Part shown: positions 45,872 through 63,043 of the stretch, in pieces
How the letters are laid out: each line of letters opens with the position of its first letter
Position numbering within the stretch: the first letter of the stretch is position 1
From: Porodaedalea pini
Taxonomy: Eukaryota; Basidiomycota; Agaricomycetes; Hymenochaetales; Hymenochaetaceae
DNA length: 64,000 nt
Assembly (NCBI GenBank): GCA_002794775.1
Contig: NBAY01000018.1
Coordinates: 310,001-374,000 of the forward strand
Reading direction: 5' to 3'
Notes under the pieces: generated by a model
Databases searched by the model: none
What the model was told of the DNA's origin: nothing
What the model saw: only the letters and a program-made list of their open reading frames with translations
Position numbers and translations under genes: made by a program

Positions 45872-48104
45872 CTACAGTTTCCGTTGATTGAAAGATGGGC
45901 GACGTCGTAAGTGTGCGGGAATCAAGAGCGGAGGTTCTAGATTGGCGGTACGGAGGCGTGGAGAGTATTCGTCTCGTGAACGAAAGTATCGGTCAATTTC
46001 AGATACATCAAAATCGGAAGCGGCGGAAGAGGGTGAGAGTGGGGGATCACTCATGGTTTCTGGCGGAACTAGAGGTTGGGAAGAGGGTTGGTGTTCATTT
46101 GATTTCGTCGTGTTACCGCCTCCCAGCCTGTATGTCCTTTTGCGCTTTGCCTTCACTGGCTGACGCTCCGCGACCGTACCTTGGGAGGCCTCGCGCGAAA
46201 TCATTGTTTTTGGTGGGACACTGCGGATTGTGAAATGTTCGAGCGGCCGCGTGTACGGTGACAGCGTGTGGTTTGAACGGTTGAGAAGCGAAAGCTGTGA
46301 GATCGCGTTATTGATGCCCGGCCGCAGAACGATCTTATGCTCGACCTCTGGGTCACTCGCGTCGGAGTATGGAGAAGAGAAGGATGAGAATGGGGGTGCG
46401 GTGTGAGAAGACACGGAGCTGCGCCGACTGCTGCCTGTGCGTTCGAAGGCGGTGGTACTGGTCGCGTCAAGCTGTGCGGCACTAGAAGATGGATTCGACG
46501 AGGAGCTGGACTGAGCGGTTCCACTTTGTTGTCGAGTAAGCGGCGGAAGATCTGCAGTATCCCCAAACGGATATTCATCTGGCTCGTCGCCCACTGTTGT
46601 CTGCCGAAGGCCTGATGTTTGTGGAGAACGGTATTGCAACGGCTCAACAAATTGAGAACTTTCCTGGACAGATGGGTTATCCCAACTGTCCCTTCTTGAT
46701 GCTGGCAGGGAAGGGCGACTCTTGTAAGGACCCAGAACAGACGGCTGTCGCACATCCGCCAAAGACTGAGACAGACGATGAAGAGCGGGGGTGGTGAGCC
46801 TCGGTGAGGATGGATCTCTTGAATAAGGTGTGGATGTGGATGAAGTCTGGTGCAATAGTGAAGAAGCATGGTAGATACGCGGGCGCGTTATCGTACCACC
46901 CCCTACAGCTGGGATGCTCTCGTATTCCGTAACACTCATCTCTGATCGTGGAGGAACAATGTCTGTTACGGCATCATCCCAATCGACTACGTCGAAGGAG
47001 CCTTCGCCATCAGTCCCGCCGAACTCACTCTCCTCTTCTGCAAGATCAGCCAAGCCCCTACTTTCGCGATGGATACGACCAAGATGACTGAAAGCTTTCG
47101 GTTCGGGAACTTCTGTCCTGAATGTGCCGGAGTCCTGATCGTAAGAAAACTCGGGGATTTCGGACGAGGAACGAAGATTGGTAAGAGAGGGCTTTGAAGA
47201 AACGCTGCGCGAGGTCGATGGCCGTCGTTGAGAGGCTAGCGGCGGTCTCAAGAATCCCCGTCTGGTCATAAGAGGATTCAAAGCAGAAGGCGAGAACGTG
47301 CGCGCGTGCGCAAAATCTGGATTGGACATGGTTTCTATCCCAAGCCGATGATACATGGCAGGTCGCCTCTCCAAATACGGAGCTTCGACTGTAGTGGACT
47401 TCTTGATCCACTGCTGACTAAGTCGGTGGATGATGCTAGGGAGGTCCTCGCGGAACATCTGCCTGAGCTGGCCCTCGATTTCCTTCTGGATGAACTTCTG
47501 AATGACCGTGAAGGAGTCGAAAGTGCTATTAATGTCAACGTTTTGAAGCGGGTCTGTTTTGAAGACCAGCGTGATGCCTTTTGGTTTCGAGACGACCAGT
47601 ACGACGTAAGAATTGAGTTTGAAGTTGGAAAGACGCAGCAGCATGGGTACGACTAGCGGCTGGTTTGCTGCTAGCATACCCCTGGAACCGCCCATGAGAT
47701 ATATGTCAGGCTTTTTATGGTATAGTGGATTGGCCTTGCCAACGGAAATTATAAGGCTTTATCCATATATATGAGACCGAAGAAACGCACCTGGACTTTT
47801 GTCCTTAATACTATGTGTGCATCTCCAGCATAAGTCAACCTAAATATTCCGCGAAATTGATTCATCGTAAGATCTCCTATGTCTCGTATTTCGAGTTCTG
47901 GAGGCTGAACATAACATGAATATGTTTTAGCACGCAGCGCGGCAGTGGCACACGAACCTGAGTACCCATCTCCAACTCAACTACCTCGATCCTATCCGCT
48001 ATAACGGGAGGCTTGTTTCCCTTGTTCAACGCATTGTTCAGAAGTTGAATTGCGTCCGCGTGGAATTGGTCGGAGAACCGTGGCCATTGGAAGGAGAAAG
48101 ACAT
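45872..48104 (-). CDS. MDM34: Mdm34, SMP-domain subunit of the ERMES ER-mitochondria tether
   Basis: Minus-strand exons 48104-47958, 47904-47791 and 47734-45872 give 707 residues. The start [20 protein letters not shown] and the SMP (lipid-transfer) domain over about the first 200 residues are typical: [100 protein letters not shown] and [20 protein letters not shown]. The remaining 500 residues are disordered and Ser/Pro/Thr-rich with the mid-protein element [20 protein letters not shown]. Mdm34 lies in the mitochondrial outer membrane and links with Mmm1, Mdm12 and Mdm10 for phospholipid exchange. Intron 1 starts GTTCGT. The stop codon is only 59 bp from that of the converging virilizer-like gene. 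Confidence 0.95.
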
Positions 48105-48879
48105 TTCACGGAGCCAAACGAAGAGATGGTCCGAAACCCGAGCAAGACACGGTCGTTAAGATCGTTCGGACATCATAAGCAGAAGGAATGGTTTTATGCG
48201 GGGGCCTCTGGAGTACAAGTTACTTCTTGAAGCCTGCTCTTGCACTGAAGTCGAGGACAAGTCTCGAATTGGCTGCTGCAGGGAGCCGGCGTGGTGTCCA
48301 CTAGACTAATTTTAGCCTTTTGAGCGGTCGGTCCTGCCAGTGGCGAGGTTGTAACGGCAAGCTGTCCAAGCCCAGGCTTTGGCGAGCGTATGCTTTATTA
48401 TCCTTTGTTCCGTCGTATAAGAGACGATGCGCGAGCTGCGCAGGATGGAATTGGGAAGCTTGGTAGTTTCAGTAGGTACTTGCACTGAACTTTTGGAACA
48501 GTGACGGCGACGCCCGGCATCATGCCGTCCGATGCTTCCGCAATGAGTTTTTACTTCTTCTTTTCCTGCATCCTCGCTCGCTCGCTTCCCTTTTATTCTT
48601 CACTACATTCAAAAATTCCGAAAAAAATCCCTGAAAAGGCCGCCTCATCTCTATTCTCACCCCGGACTGTTTTGTGTAAGTCTGTGAAGTTTAACGCCGG
48701 TTATCTTTTATAAAAGTAGTGAGTCATTCGTACATGACGTCGAGGCATTCATTCAAACTCACATTAACCACAGGGACGCCGACAAGGACCGCAAAGAGCA
48801 AGCGGGATGCATACGGAAGGGTGGAATTTTTTGGCTGATGTGTGTAATATCTATATTCCATCTGCACACCTAATTTGTC
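48105..48879. other. MDM34 promoter and spacer before tRNA
   Basis: About 775 bp. The left part is the MDM34 upstream region. No other gene could be supported; a 70-residue frame at 48501-48713 starts with ATG-less context and has no domain. Confidence 0.5.
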
Positions 48880-48968
48880 GCCCGCGTAGTTTAATGGCTA
48901 TGACGTCAGACTTCTACTGCTCTTGTATTGTAATCTGAAGGTTGCGGGTTCGAGTCCCGCCGTGGGTA
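48880..48968 (+). tRNA. tRNA-Arg (UCU anticodon), with a 16-nt intron
   Basis: 89-nt gene that folds as a cloverleaf. The acceptor stem pairs GCCCGCG (48880-48886) with CGTGGGT (48961-48967), including two G-U pairs. The anticodon arm is TCAGA / CTTCTA-A / TCTGA with TCT at positions 34-36, which reads AGA. The T arm is GCGGG-TTCGAGT-CCCGC, with B box GGTTCGAGTCC. The intron is 48917-48932, placed after position 37 as in eukaryotic nuclear tRNAs. A T-run follows shortly downstream. The D stem is weak (three pairs, one G-U), which slightly lowers certainty. Confidence 0.92.
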
Positions 48969-48978
48969 GTTGAAGGCC

Positions 48979-48985
48979 TTTTTTT
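48979..48985 (+). terminator. RNA polymerase III terminator
   Basis: Run of seven T, 11 bases beyond the tRNA-Arg 3' end; this is the usual Pol III stop signal. Confidence 0.8.
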
Positions 48986-49284
48986 CTGACCTTCCTAGGT
49001 CAGAATGAGTTAAGCAGCGTTGCAACACATTAATATTGTCAAATTTTTGGTATTTCTGACTGAGACCTGTCCAAATGACATGCTATCGAAAGGTCCATAT
49101 TGACCGCTCGTATTTGACTAAAAAATCATGCATATTGATTCGAAACTGAAATTTCTATCCGAGCAATGCCGGAGATCCCAAAGGAGAGGTGCAGAGCGTG
49201 ACTATCCAGATATGGTGCATTGTGACCAGTCGCGTGACTGAAAGCAAGCTCGCACAGAGGCTGGTCAATTGCTTTCTCCCCTCA

Positions 49285-52036
49285 ATGAACGGCGTACGTC
49301 GTCTACTCGGCGGCTCTGGACAGCGCTCGCAATCACCACCAACGTCAAGCTCGTCGGGAGCTGAACACTCTAAGATACCTTCACATCACACGACTGCACC
49401 CTTGTCGATCTCCTCGAAACCCTTATGGCAACCCACACCGCTCGCGAATAACACTCCGAATGGTAGGCCGGACAGTGCGTCAAGCAGTACAATCAGCGCT
49501 TCTCCCCCGCACTATACAAATGGCGGTACTTTACCAAAGTCTTATAACGGTCGCCAGAATTCTATGGACGACGACCTCCGGCCGCAGTCTATCGGAACGT
49601 CCGTTTCATCTCCTCCTAGAAAATCTGTACCAGCATCTCCAGAATCCTCTCCGACTTCAGCAATACGTTCCTCTAACGTCTTCTCTGGACCGTCTTCACC
49701 CTCCCGACCTATGCCTAGTCGAGTTGCACAGCTCAGAGCATGGAAACGCGCATCGGGCACGGTGGATACACGAGACGAGTTGCTGATGACTTTACTGGCA
49801 AGCGAAGCCATTGTGGACAGTCGCGAATTCGATATCCTACATTCTGAAGACGTAGAGGAGCTTAAGAAGGTATATCCATTCCTTTATCTGCTTGCTTTTT
49901 GAGGTTCTGTCTCATAACGAAATGATGGCCGCAGGAATATCAAATTTTGGAAGCTCGTCTGCATGCAATGCAGAAGAAGCTGAAGCTCGAAACAAAGATT
50001 CGCGATGCAGCTGCTTCACTTGCCAAAGTGGATTCTGCTCACCGGACTGTCTCGAAGCAATCGACAGAGCAGTTAGAGGCTGCGAATCGCAAAGTCGAGT
50101 CTGCGCAGAAGGAGTTGTGGCGACTCTCCGAGCGATCGAATGAAATTAGCAAGAAGCTTCTCGAGCATCGTGCGGGTGTCTTGAGCTTTTCTCTGCGGAG
50201 TCTTGAGGCGAAGGTCGCCGCTGACACTGATGAGTCTGGGTATAGCTTGTCGTTTCGGAGCTCCCAAATGAGCCCTACATCTTCTGAAACCAGTTACTCC
50301 TCGTCGAGGACGAAGTTCGAAGGCGCTCATCTTTTTGCAGGACATGAGAATGCTCTTCAACCTTTATCACCCCGGAAACCGCCCTCCGCCGCCGAAGTCT
50401 CTTTCTTGGAGGAAAGGTTGAAGGAAGTCACCGGGAAGCTTCAGGCTGCGAATGACGCGCAAACCGAGGCGAGACGAGAAGCATCCATGCTGAGGGTCGA
50501 GCTGCAAGGTCTAGAGACGTCACTGGCACTTGAACTTCAAGCCGCAGAGGAGAAGGTGGCGAGCATGAAATCGGAAGTGCAGAAGGTCAGCACGTTGGAA
50601 TATCAGCTGCAGGAGTTGTCCGTAGAACGGGAGGTATGGGACAAAGGGCACGAGGAAAAGCAGCGAGAGATCGAGAGGCTGGAACGACGTTTGGAAGTGA
50701 TGGAGGAGAGAAGCGGTGAGATTGTCGGCGTTGAACAGCGCGTGATGGAATTCGATTCGGCGCTGGACGCTCTACATACCGTAATGCAATCCCATGGTCT
50801 AAATTTACCAAACGATGCTCCGCTTGCTCGACGTGTTTCCTATCTTGGAACTCACCTGGATGACGTCCAATTAAGGATCGTTGCTCAACAGAGACAAAGA
50901 GAGGAGTGGGAAGCTCGTCGTCACAAACTCGAGGAGGATGTTCGAGTCGGTCTGGACAAACGCGAATTACTCTCCCGAGAAGTCGAAGAAGCACGGAGAG
51001 AGCGCGAAGAGTATCGAGAAAAGGTTCACTTATTGGAGGACCGGCTTAGGGTGAGTCATATGTTGACGCTACGGTTCATCAGGAGTCATTGAACTTCTTC
51101 CAAGGAACAGGCGACGGCACACGTTGAGCCCATGAAAGCGGTTTCTTATGAAGATGCTCCTGCAGACATCAAGAGCTTCATACAGGCTCTGAAACCTGTC
51201 TGGAACGCTCTCCCGTCTCCCGAACTTCGTGCATCAAAATTTGGTCTGCGTACGCGATCCCCAGGCTCTACGCCGGGAAGCCCAAATATGTCACTGTCGG
51301 AGCTGGATGTTCGACTGCTAAAAACTCTTTACGATGGTCGACCAGCGTACCAGGTCGTCGATACGTCAAGTCAATTCACCATCGATGCGTTCGCTGCGCG
51401 AGTACAAGCACTGATTGCAGATGATCGTGCGCTGATCGAACGGCTTGTTCGATTTGCTCAAGCCCACGAGTTACTCAAAAAGAATGCGGATAGGGCACAG
51501 AAGATTGCACAGGACAGCAGTGTTGCCCTCGAGACGTACCAGAAGCAGGTGAAGGCGCTTGAAGAGCGTAATCTGACGTTATCCTCCAGTGTGAATAATC
51601 TGTATGTCTTTTTTCGTCTTTTTTTTCGCGTAAGAATTCTTCGTTGAACGCTGTTGTCTTTTCCAGGCAAAGTGAGATTGCCGAATTGCAGGATTCTATC
51701 GACAAGGTCATGTCCGAAAAGCGCGACGTGGAAATGCACGCTGCAGAGCAGGCTGAGACATGTCGGCAACTCACGGAAGCCAACAATACGCTCAGCGCTC
51801 GGACTTTATCACTCGCTGAAGAAGCCGCATCCGCACCCGAAGCCATCCGAAGCCAACTCGAGAAGCAGTTATCAGAGTGCAAATCAGAGTTACAGAAGGC
51901 TCAAGAGGACATTCACGCGATGCGATCGGCTGAAGCTTCCCAGAACATTGCTCTTTTGGACGAGCTAAACCATATGCAAGGGGAGAATGAGACCCTCCGC
52001 GCTCAACTTCGTGCAGCGCAGGCGGGCAAGAAGTGA
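49285..52036 (+). CDS. Uds1-domain coiled-coil protein (up-regulated during septation type)
   Basis: Exons 49285-49869, 49935-51050, 51105-51601 and 51667-52036 give 855 residues; introns are 65, 54 and 65 nt. The first roughly 150 residues are disordered and Ser/Pro-rich. A Uds1-type domain follows across the first junction: DELLMTLLASEAIVDSREFD, ILHSEDVEELKKEYQILEAR and LHAMQKKLKLETKIRDAAAS. The rest is mostly heptad coiled coil (LEERLKEVTGKLQAANDAQT, EKQREIERLERRLEVMEERS, EVEEARREREEYREKVHLLE), with a globular-looking insert around FIQALKPVWNALPSPELR and LLKTLYDGRPAYQV. In fission yeast the namesake is induced at septation. A cytoskeletal or septum scaffold role is possible but not shown. 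ATG 49285 is the first ATG in the frame. Confidence 0.85.
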
Positions 52037-52717
52037 ACACTTTACAGGTTCTTGCTATCCTTCCTTTTTATCTTTGGGCTCATGATTGTTGATATCTTTA
52101 ACAATGCTCTCGAGCCGTTTTGCCTTGCTCTTTGGATATCTACATTTTCGCTTTCGCTTTTGCAGCTTGTTTATGCGCTATGTACCCGTACCCTCGCAAT
52201 TGTATCAAAAACATCGCATGGAGTCGTTCATTCTTGCTATAATATTAATGTGTACTGTCGCCTTTTCTAATAAAAAGCATCCCGTTTCCTATTGGAGAAG
52301 GAACGAAAATTTCCGACTTCGACTCAAGCCACACAGAAAAGGGGCGCGCACCGCGCGGACTTTAAAATAGATCTTCTCAGGAAGCCTGTCCTTTTTGGGA
52401 AGAAGCCAGAGATGCGCTGCTAAAATACACGGAAATTTGCCATAGAGCGCCACAAATAAAAGTGAGGATGGAAAGAGTATAGAGCTGTTATTTGTAGCTT
52501 TTTTCCTTGGTATAGTCTACGTGTCTGGACATCCCCATTAAATTTGTGTAGACTGAGACGGTGGGACCAACAAGGAGGGCTTCGCGTGACGAAAGCCAAA
52601 AGCGGTCACTTCCATTGTGTCCGCTTCGTAACAAGTTGCCTCGGACGCCCACTATCCCGCATCGCTATCTTCGCATTCTCATTATAAACAATAGTCTCGA
52701 CGGAGGGCTCTGCCATT
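52037..52717. other. Spacer: 3' UTR and KDM5 promoter, no gene seen
   Basis: AT-rich 3' UTR-like sequence followed by the upstream region of the KDM5 gene. No TATA box at the expected distance is evident. Confidence 0.5.
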
Positions 52718-59245
<6,528 letters not shown>

Positions 59246-59485
59246 GAATAGTGGTTTATTATGTTTATGAATGACTGTCTTTCGTGCACGTATGGATGGG
59301 ACGCATTTTTGTTACTCTATCTCTATGTTACTTTCCTCTGTCGCTTTCAGGGTTTCGGTTGTACCCTTTCCATCTCATATGTATTGCGAAGCAATCGAAC
59401 CTTAGTCTACTAGGATGTCTTCAGGATCGCGTCGATTTTTTTCCAGCGAGCTCGGAGCAGAACAAACACAACGAATGCAAAATGG

Positions 59486-60117
59486 TACAGTGTAGTACGG
59501 GTACTTTGTACACCTACTTGTAAACTGTTTATTGTGGATCTGTTACTTCTCCCCCTCCTCTCAAAATTTGTACACATGTACACATGTATAACAAGAATGC
59601 TCTATAAAAATTTGAAGGCAATCCATGCAACAGAAAGTGTTCTAAAAAATAAATGAGAAATCAAGGGATTTGTCACAGAAGACAGTACTTTGTGACATAG
59701 CCGCACTTGTTCTCGGGCATCGTGGAAAAACGTCACACTTTCATGCCTTCATGTACAATTTGCCGCTTTGGAGGCACTTTACACACCAGTTTCACATCGG
59801 TCTCATCAGAAAAAAATGATTTTCGAGTGCCCTTGATAGCAGCTACAATAATATCTACTTTTATTTGAGAAATATACAAGTAAAAGTTTTACATGAAGCA
59901 ATTACCATGGGCTGCTAAGTAGGAAAAGGTCAAATTTCAGCATGTTTGATGTCCTCAAAATTAGATACTTTAGTTGAAGCTCTCAAATTTGGTACAAGCA
60001 TTCATTAGTATACAAGAAATGTATATAAATTTTTTGAAGTGTTTAGGAGTAGAGTTGAGCAAGGTATTGCTGGTGTACATAGTACCGCGGTGTACAAAGT
60101 ACCCGTACTACACTGTA
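59486..60117. mobile_element. TA-flanked terminal-inverted-repeat MITE, Tc1/mariner-like
   Basis: The 29 bases at 59486-59514 are the exact reverse complement of the 29 bases at 60089-60117. Each arm begins at TA followed by CAGTGTAGTACGGGTAC, so a 628-bp element (59488-60115) is flanked by TA on both sides, the target duplication of Tc1/mariner-class transposons, whose ends often start CAGTG. The arms hold three GTAC words. Inside is AT-rich sequence with no transposase frame, so the copy is non-autonomous. It lies between the convergent 3' ends of KDM5 and the CorA-type gene. Confidence 0.85.
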
Positions 60118-60247
60118 TTACGATGTTATTCAACAGTACATGCAGTCTATGATGACCTGGCTGAATAAGATAGAGACATGCAAGGAAAACTATCCAAATC
60201 GTGTTTGTCATGCGCAATACGTGTCCCCGAAGAAGAAATGAAGTAGT

Positions 60248-62823
60248 CTACCGACGCATCAACTTGTAGGTCAGAAAGCCACCAATGCACGCGAAACCAA
60301 CAAGCCCTCCGATAATAGAGACGAACCAAGTATAACCCTATTGAGAGATTTCTATCAGACATACAGACAAAGAAACAATGACATGCATAATACGAACCGT
60401 TTGGACATCCTCTCCTGGAACGTGTACGTTCATCCCCCAGAGACCTGTTACTAAGTTCATTGGAATAAGCACGGTACCGAGTGCAGTGAGCTTCGAGAGG
60501 ACGTCGTTGATCTGATTGTTCGCGTCTGTCATCTCGATGGAAATCTGTGCGAGGTAGTTTGAGTGCGACCGCGACAGGATCTTTTCGTAGTGATTCAGAT
60601 TTTGGGTCATCGTGATTAGATGGTCCTGGAAAGGATAAAGCGCGTAAATCTGAGTTCAAACAATGGGTGCCACGAAGCCTACTTGAATGTCAGAAAGGTA
60701 GAGTCCCTAGAAGAGGGGAATCACGCGGATCAGAAAGCGACGTGCCAATAACGGTTCTGAGACGTACGATATCCGACTTCGGCGCAATGCTCCAGTTCTC
60801 ATTGCAGCGCTTCGCAAGCCCCTTCACAACATCCGCCTTGTTTCCCATAAGCCTGAGAAGACCCATGACTTTCTTACGACAGGTTCCGATTCTATGCCAC
60901 GTCAATTAAATTATGTCTGTCCATAATTTATAGCAGGCCGTAGACGCACCGTCGCAACATGTCGCTTTGCTCCGCCTCCTTTAGTATAAGCACGAGCTCG
61001 TCGATACTGTCGACCTCATATTCGATATTTTGGATAAGTGGACCAAAGGCATCGGTGATATCGTCGATGAGAGCATAAGAGATCCAGTCGGACGTTACAT
61101 TGATGTAGTCTTTTAGCTGCTTGATGCGCCGCCGGACATTCTGAGGGTGTGGGGTAGGTCGGAAATGAAACTAGGTTGTATTGTATTCTTAGCTGAAGTT
61201 CTGCCAATGTAAATTCGTATACGTACGGAAAGTGTTCCTTCTCGGAGGACGATAATGTACATGTTGAGAGGCTCAAGGTACGTCGGACTGTACGGATCCT
61301 GATCGAAACTGCGGAAACAGACAAGGTAGTAGTTACGGAAGAGCTCGATCTTTTCTCGCGTTTCTTCCATCTGGATATCTTCCGTTGTAAGTGGATGAAT
61401 GGAGAAGACCTATTGACTCATGAGAATAATGCAATAATGCAGCTCAATAAGTGCTAATTACCTTGCTCAGGAGCTTCATCTCCTCATCAGTTGGAGACAT
61501 GATGTCCAACCACCATGCACATAGCTCGTCGTCTTCCTGAAGATTGCGTGTGCTACCATCTCGCTTATTGGACTTGAAACCATTCATGTTCTCCCCTGGT
61601 TTAGCCTTGTTTAAGCCTCCAAAGTAATCATCCTTGTCACCAGAACGAGTCCCAATTCCAGTGAACAGATCTTCAAACGATTGCCCTTCTGCAGGAAGTT
61701 CGCTGAGACTTCGGGCGTGGATAGTCGCGGAAAGAGAATTTGAGTAGAAGGAGAATCGGTATGGTCGCTCATGGCCTGTCTGGCTGTACAGTGGCGGGGG
61801 TAAACGAGACGGTCCACCGTTGTCATCAGCCGGTGCCTGCTCTAGTGACGGCCTCGGGCTATAGCGACCTGGCGTGCTTGTCCCAGGAAGACCGAAAGAG
61901 GGTGGAGGTGCGCCAGAGGTGCCTTCAAATAACGCCATCTTACCACCTTGTCTCCGAGCACGCGGGCGTCTGGTGTTGCTAAGGCTAAGTTTGCGATGGC
62001 GGAGACGGACGGAACTCGAGTCGGTGACCTCGCGGTTGCCGTCTGCGGGCACAAAGAGCCCCTGCTGGACGGGTACACCTGGCTGTTCTGGTTGCTCGCC
62101 TGGTCTTTGGTTAGGCTCAGGTATGGAGGAGGGAGGAGGGGTGGTCGCGGAGGACACGATGCGGGAGGAGATTGCAGCAGCGGATGTCCGTGGTGGTGGC
62201 GAAGAGATACCTAGTTTTTTCTTCTCCTCCGCCGCAAAGCCTTCCATAAGACTGTAATCGAAGCTGGAGCGGTAGTTCGAGGCCTGATATAGCGGGAGGC
62301 CAGGCATGCTCTCGTTTTGCCCCGTCGGGCCTAGTGAGACGAGCAGACTCGGGTCGTGCCCCTGGCTGAGGTGGTGCGCCATGCCGTCGCCACCCGTGTT
62401 ATCGCCATGCCCACCCTCGCCCTCCTCAAAGTCGCCCGGGCCTGGAGGCAGGAAGGGGTAGTGCGGCGAGGTGTCCATTTCCATCGCGATTGGCTTCGGC
62501 GACGGCGACGGCTGCGGGATCGTGACGGGCTGAGCCCCGGCGCTTGCGGGGCTTGCGACGAAGGCGCTTTGCGTGACCGCGACGCTGTTGCTGCGCGCTC
62601 GCGAGAGCTGCATCGCGGAGTCGACGTCGAGAGACCGTTGTCGTTCTTGGGCGGTAGGGTCATTTGGGTCAGCGGTGCGAACGAGCGTTGGTGAACGGCG
62701 TGGGTGCTCATCGCCATGAGATCCCCCCGTGCCTGCTCGGTTCGGATGCGGGTGGACGAGGTCGACGCGGATGGAACGCGAAGGCGATGAGGAGAGCAGG
62801 TTGCTCGCCGACGGGGACGACAT
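60248..62823 (-). CDS. CorA/Mnr2/Alr-type magnesium transporter
   Basis: Minus-strand exons 62823-61462, 61409-61227, 61170-60950, 60891-60768, 60706-60683, 60625-60398 and 60337-60248 give 743 residues. The first roughly 430 residues are disordered (SSSPSRSIRVDLVHPHPN; PPPSSIPEPNQRPGEQPEQP). The CorA part follows: WWLDIMSPTDEEMKLLSKVF, SIHPLTTEDIQMEETREKIE, FRNYYLVCFRSFDQDP, VTSDWISYALIDDITDAFGP, the long stalk helix (KILSRSHSNYLAQISIEMTD), then TM1 with the signature GMN (residues 702-704, in LVTGLWGMNVHVPGE) and TM2 (FVSIIGGLVGFACIGGFLTY). This is the fungal plasma-membrane/vacuole Alr1/Mnr2 group of Mg2+ channels. The start is the ATG at 62823; a longer frame upstream would need a TTG codon. 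One exon is 24 nt. The last intron begins GTTCGT. Confidence 0.94.
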
Positions 62824-63043
62824 CGTGCCAGTGTTGGCGACTTCACAGTGCTTGCGGACAAAAGGCAAGACAGAGATAGACTTCAAGGTGTAATGACGCG
62901 CGTGGCACTACCGAGAGGCAAATCATATCAAGCTTGAATCTAAAGCAAGAAATGGCCCGGCGGGAGCACAAATCCTTCGTAATTAGAAAAATAATTGCAG
63001 TGCATAGACTACATATACAGAGCACGCCGCATTATCCTCGAAG

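Noticed and set aside
46201..46869. 222-residue minus-strand frame in another phase of MDM34
   Set aside because: Shadow of the MDM34 disordered region; the His/Pro/Leu composition is an out-of-frame reading.
49189..49284. Longer Uds1 protein starting upstream at 49189
   Set aside because: The codon is GTG; the first ATG in the frame is at 49285.
62824..62886. 21-residue N-terminal extension of the CorA-type transporter
   Set aside because: It would need TTG as start. The ATG at 62823 is the first in frame.
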